Source: Candidatus Cloacimonadota bacterium | GTDB taxonomy: Bacteria > Cloacimonadota > Cloacimonadia > Cloacimonadales > Cloacimonadaceae | NCBI GenBank assembly: GCA_012519465.1 | Contig: JAAYQD010000368.1 | Span: 1 to 15,470 of the forward strand | DNA length: 15,470 bases | Reading direction: 5' to 3' | Shown: in pieces, positions 15,414 to 15,470 of the stretch | How the letters are laid out: the number at the start of each line of letters is the position of its first letter | How positions within the stretch are numbered: position 1 is the first letter of the stretch | Translations under genes and position numbers: made by a program | Notes under the pieces: model-generated | The model's database searches: none | What the model saw: the letters and a program-made list of their open reading frames with translations, nothing else | Told to the model about the DNA's origin: nothing

Positions 15414-15470
15414 CCACCTTTGTCTCTCCTTTGCCTCGACAAGGGTGAGACAAGGGTGGTACAAGGGTGG
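15414..15470. repeat. 11-bp-period repeat cluster in both orientations, running off the window
   Basis: Three direct copies end the window: GACAAGGGTGA (15438-15448), GACAAGGGTGG (15449-15459) and TACAAGGGTGG (15460-15470). Just before them CCACCTTTGTCTC (15414-15426) is the reverse complement of GAGACAAGGGTGG (15447-15459) at 12 of 13 positions, and CCTTTG recurs 11 bases on (15417 and 15428). The cluster could fold into a hairpin. No coding region is recognised between the terminator and the window end. Confidence 0.6.

Noticed and set aside
15438..15470. Direct repeats as a CRISPR array
   Set aside because: The unit is only 11 bases with no spacers, and no cas gene is present.

Overview
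The window reads as the chromosome of a diderm (Gram-negative-type) heterotrophic bacterium of roughly 50% GC. A PorT-like outer-membrane beta-barrel protein, a secreted beta-helix protein and a CBM9-like protein argue for an outer membrane. Strong Shine-Dalgarno sites (AAGGAG, AGGAG) before many genes argue against Bacteroidota proper, which largely lack them. An anaerobic FCB-group lineage such as Cloacimonadota would fit the gene mix, but that is an inference from general resemblance. No rRNA, tRNA, transposase, integrase or CRISPR array is visible.

Region 1 (1-7943, + strand) is one very tightly packed operon of six genes. It runs GH38 alpha-mannosidase (5' end cut by the window edge), GH20 beta-N-acetylhexosaminidase, GH130 mannoside phosphorylase/mannosidase, secreted CBM9-like protein, glycerol-3-phosphate cytidylyltransferase (TagD type), and a CDP-glycerol glycerophosphotransferase-like protein. 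Consecutive genes overlap by 4 or 7 bases or abut exactly. The first three enzymes have no signal peptide, and their combined specificities match cytoplasmic dismantling of mannose/GlcNAc glycans such as N-glycan cores. The last two are a compact module for making CDP-glycerol and transferring glycerol phosphate. A hairpin at 7960-7985 ends the operon and probably also terminates the convergent gene.

Region 2 (8009-8823, - strand) holds one small outer-membrane beta-barrel gene with its own promoter, and the terminator of the genes upstream of it.

Region 3 (8824-14199, - strand) is a two-gene unit. First comes a 1341-residue protein with a PPDK-type ATP-grasp domain and phosphohistidine swivel domain. 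It lacks the PEP/pyruvate barrel and carries about 840 N-terminal residues I cannot assign. A divergent, enlarged GAPDH-like protein follows 27 bases later. This pair is the most likely place for undescribed biochemistry: a dikinase-type phosphotransferase with an unknown acceptor, coupled to an odd GAPDH homologue.

Region 4 (14128-15470) is a divergent promoter region with a short inverted repeat, a secreted parallel beta-helix protein with an acidic C-terminus, its terminator, and, at the window edge, the start of an 11-bp-period repeat cluster with copies in both orientations.
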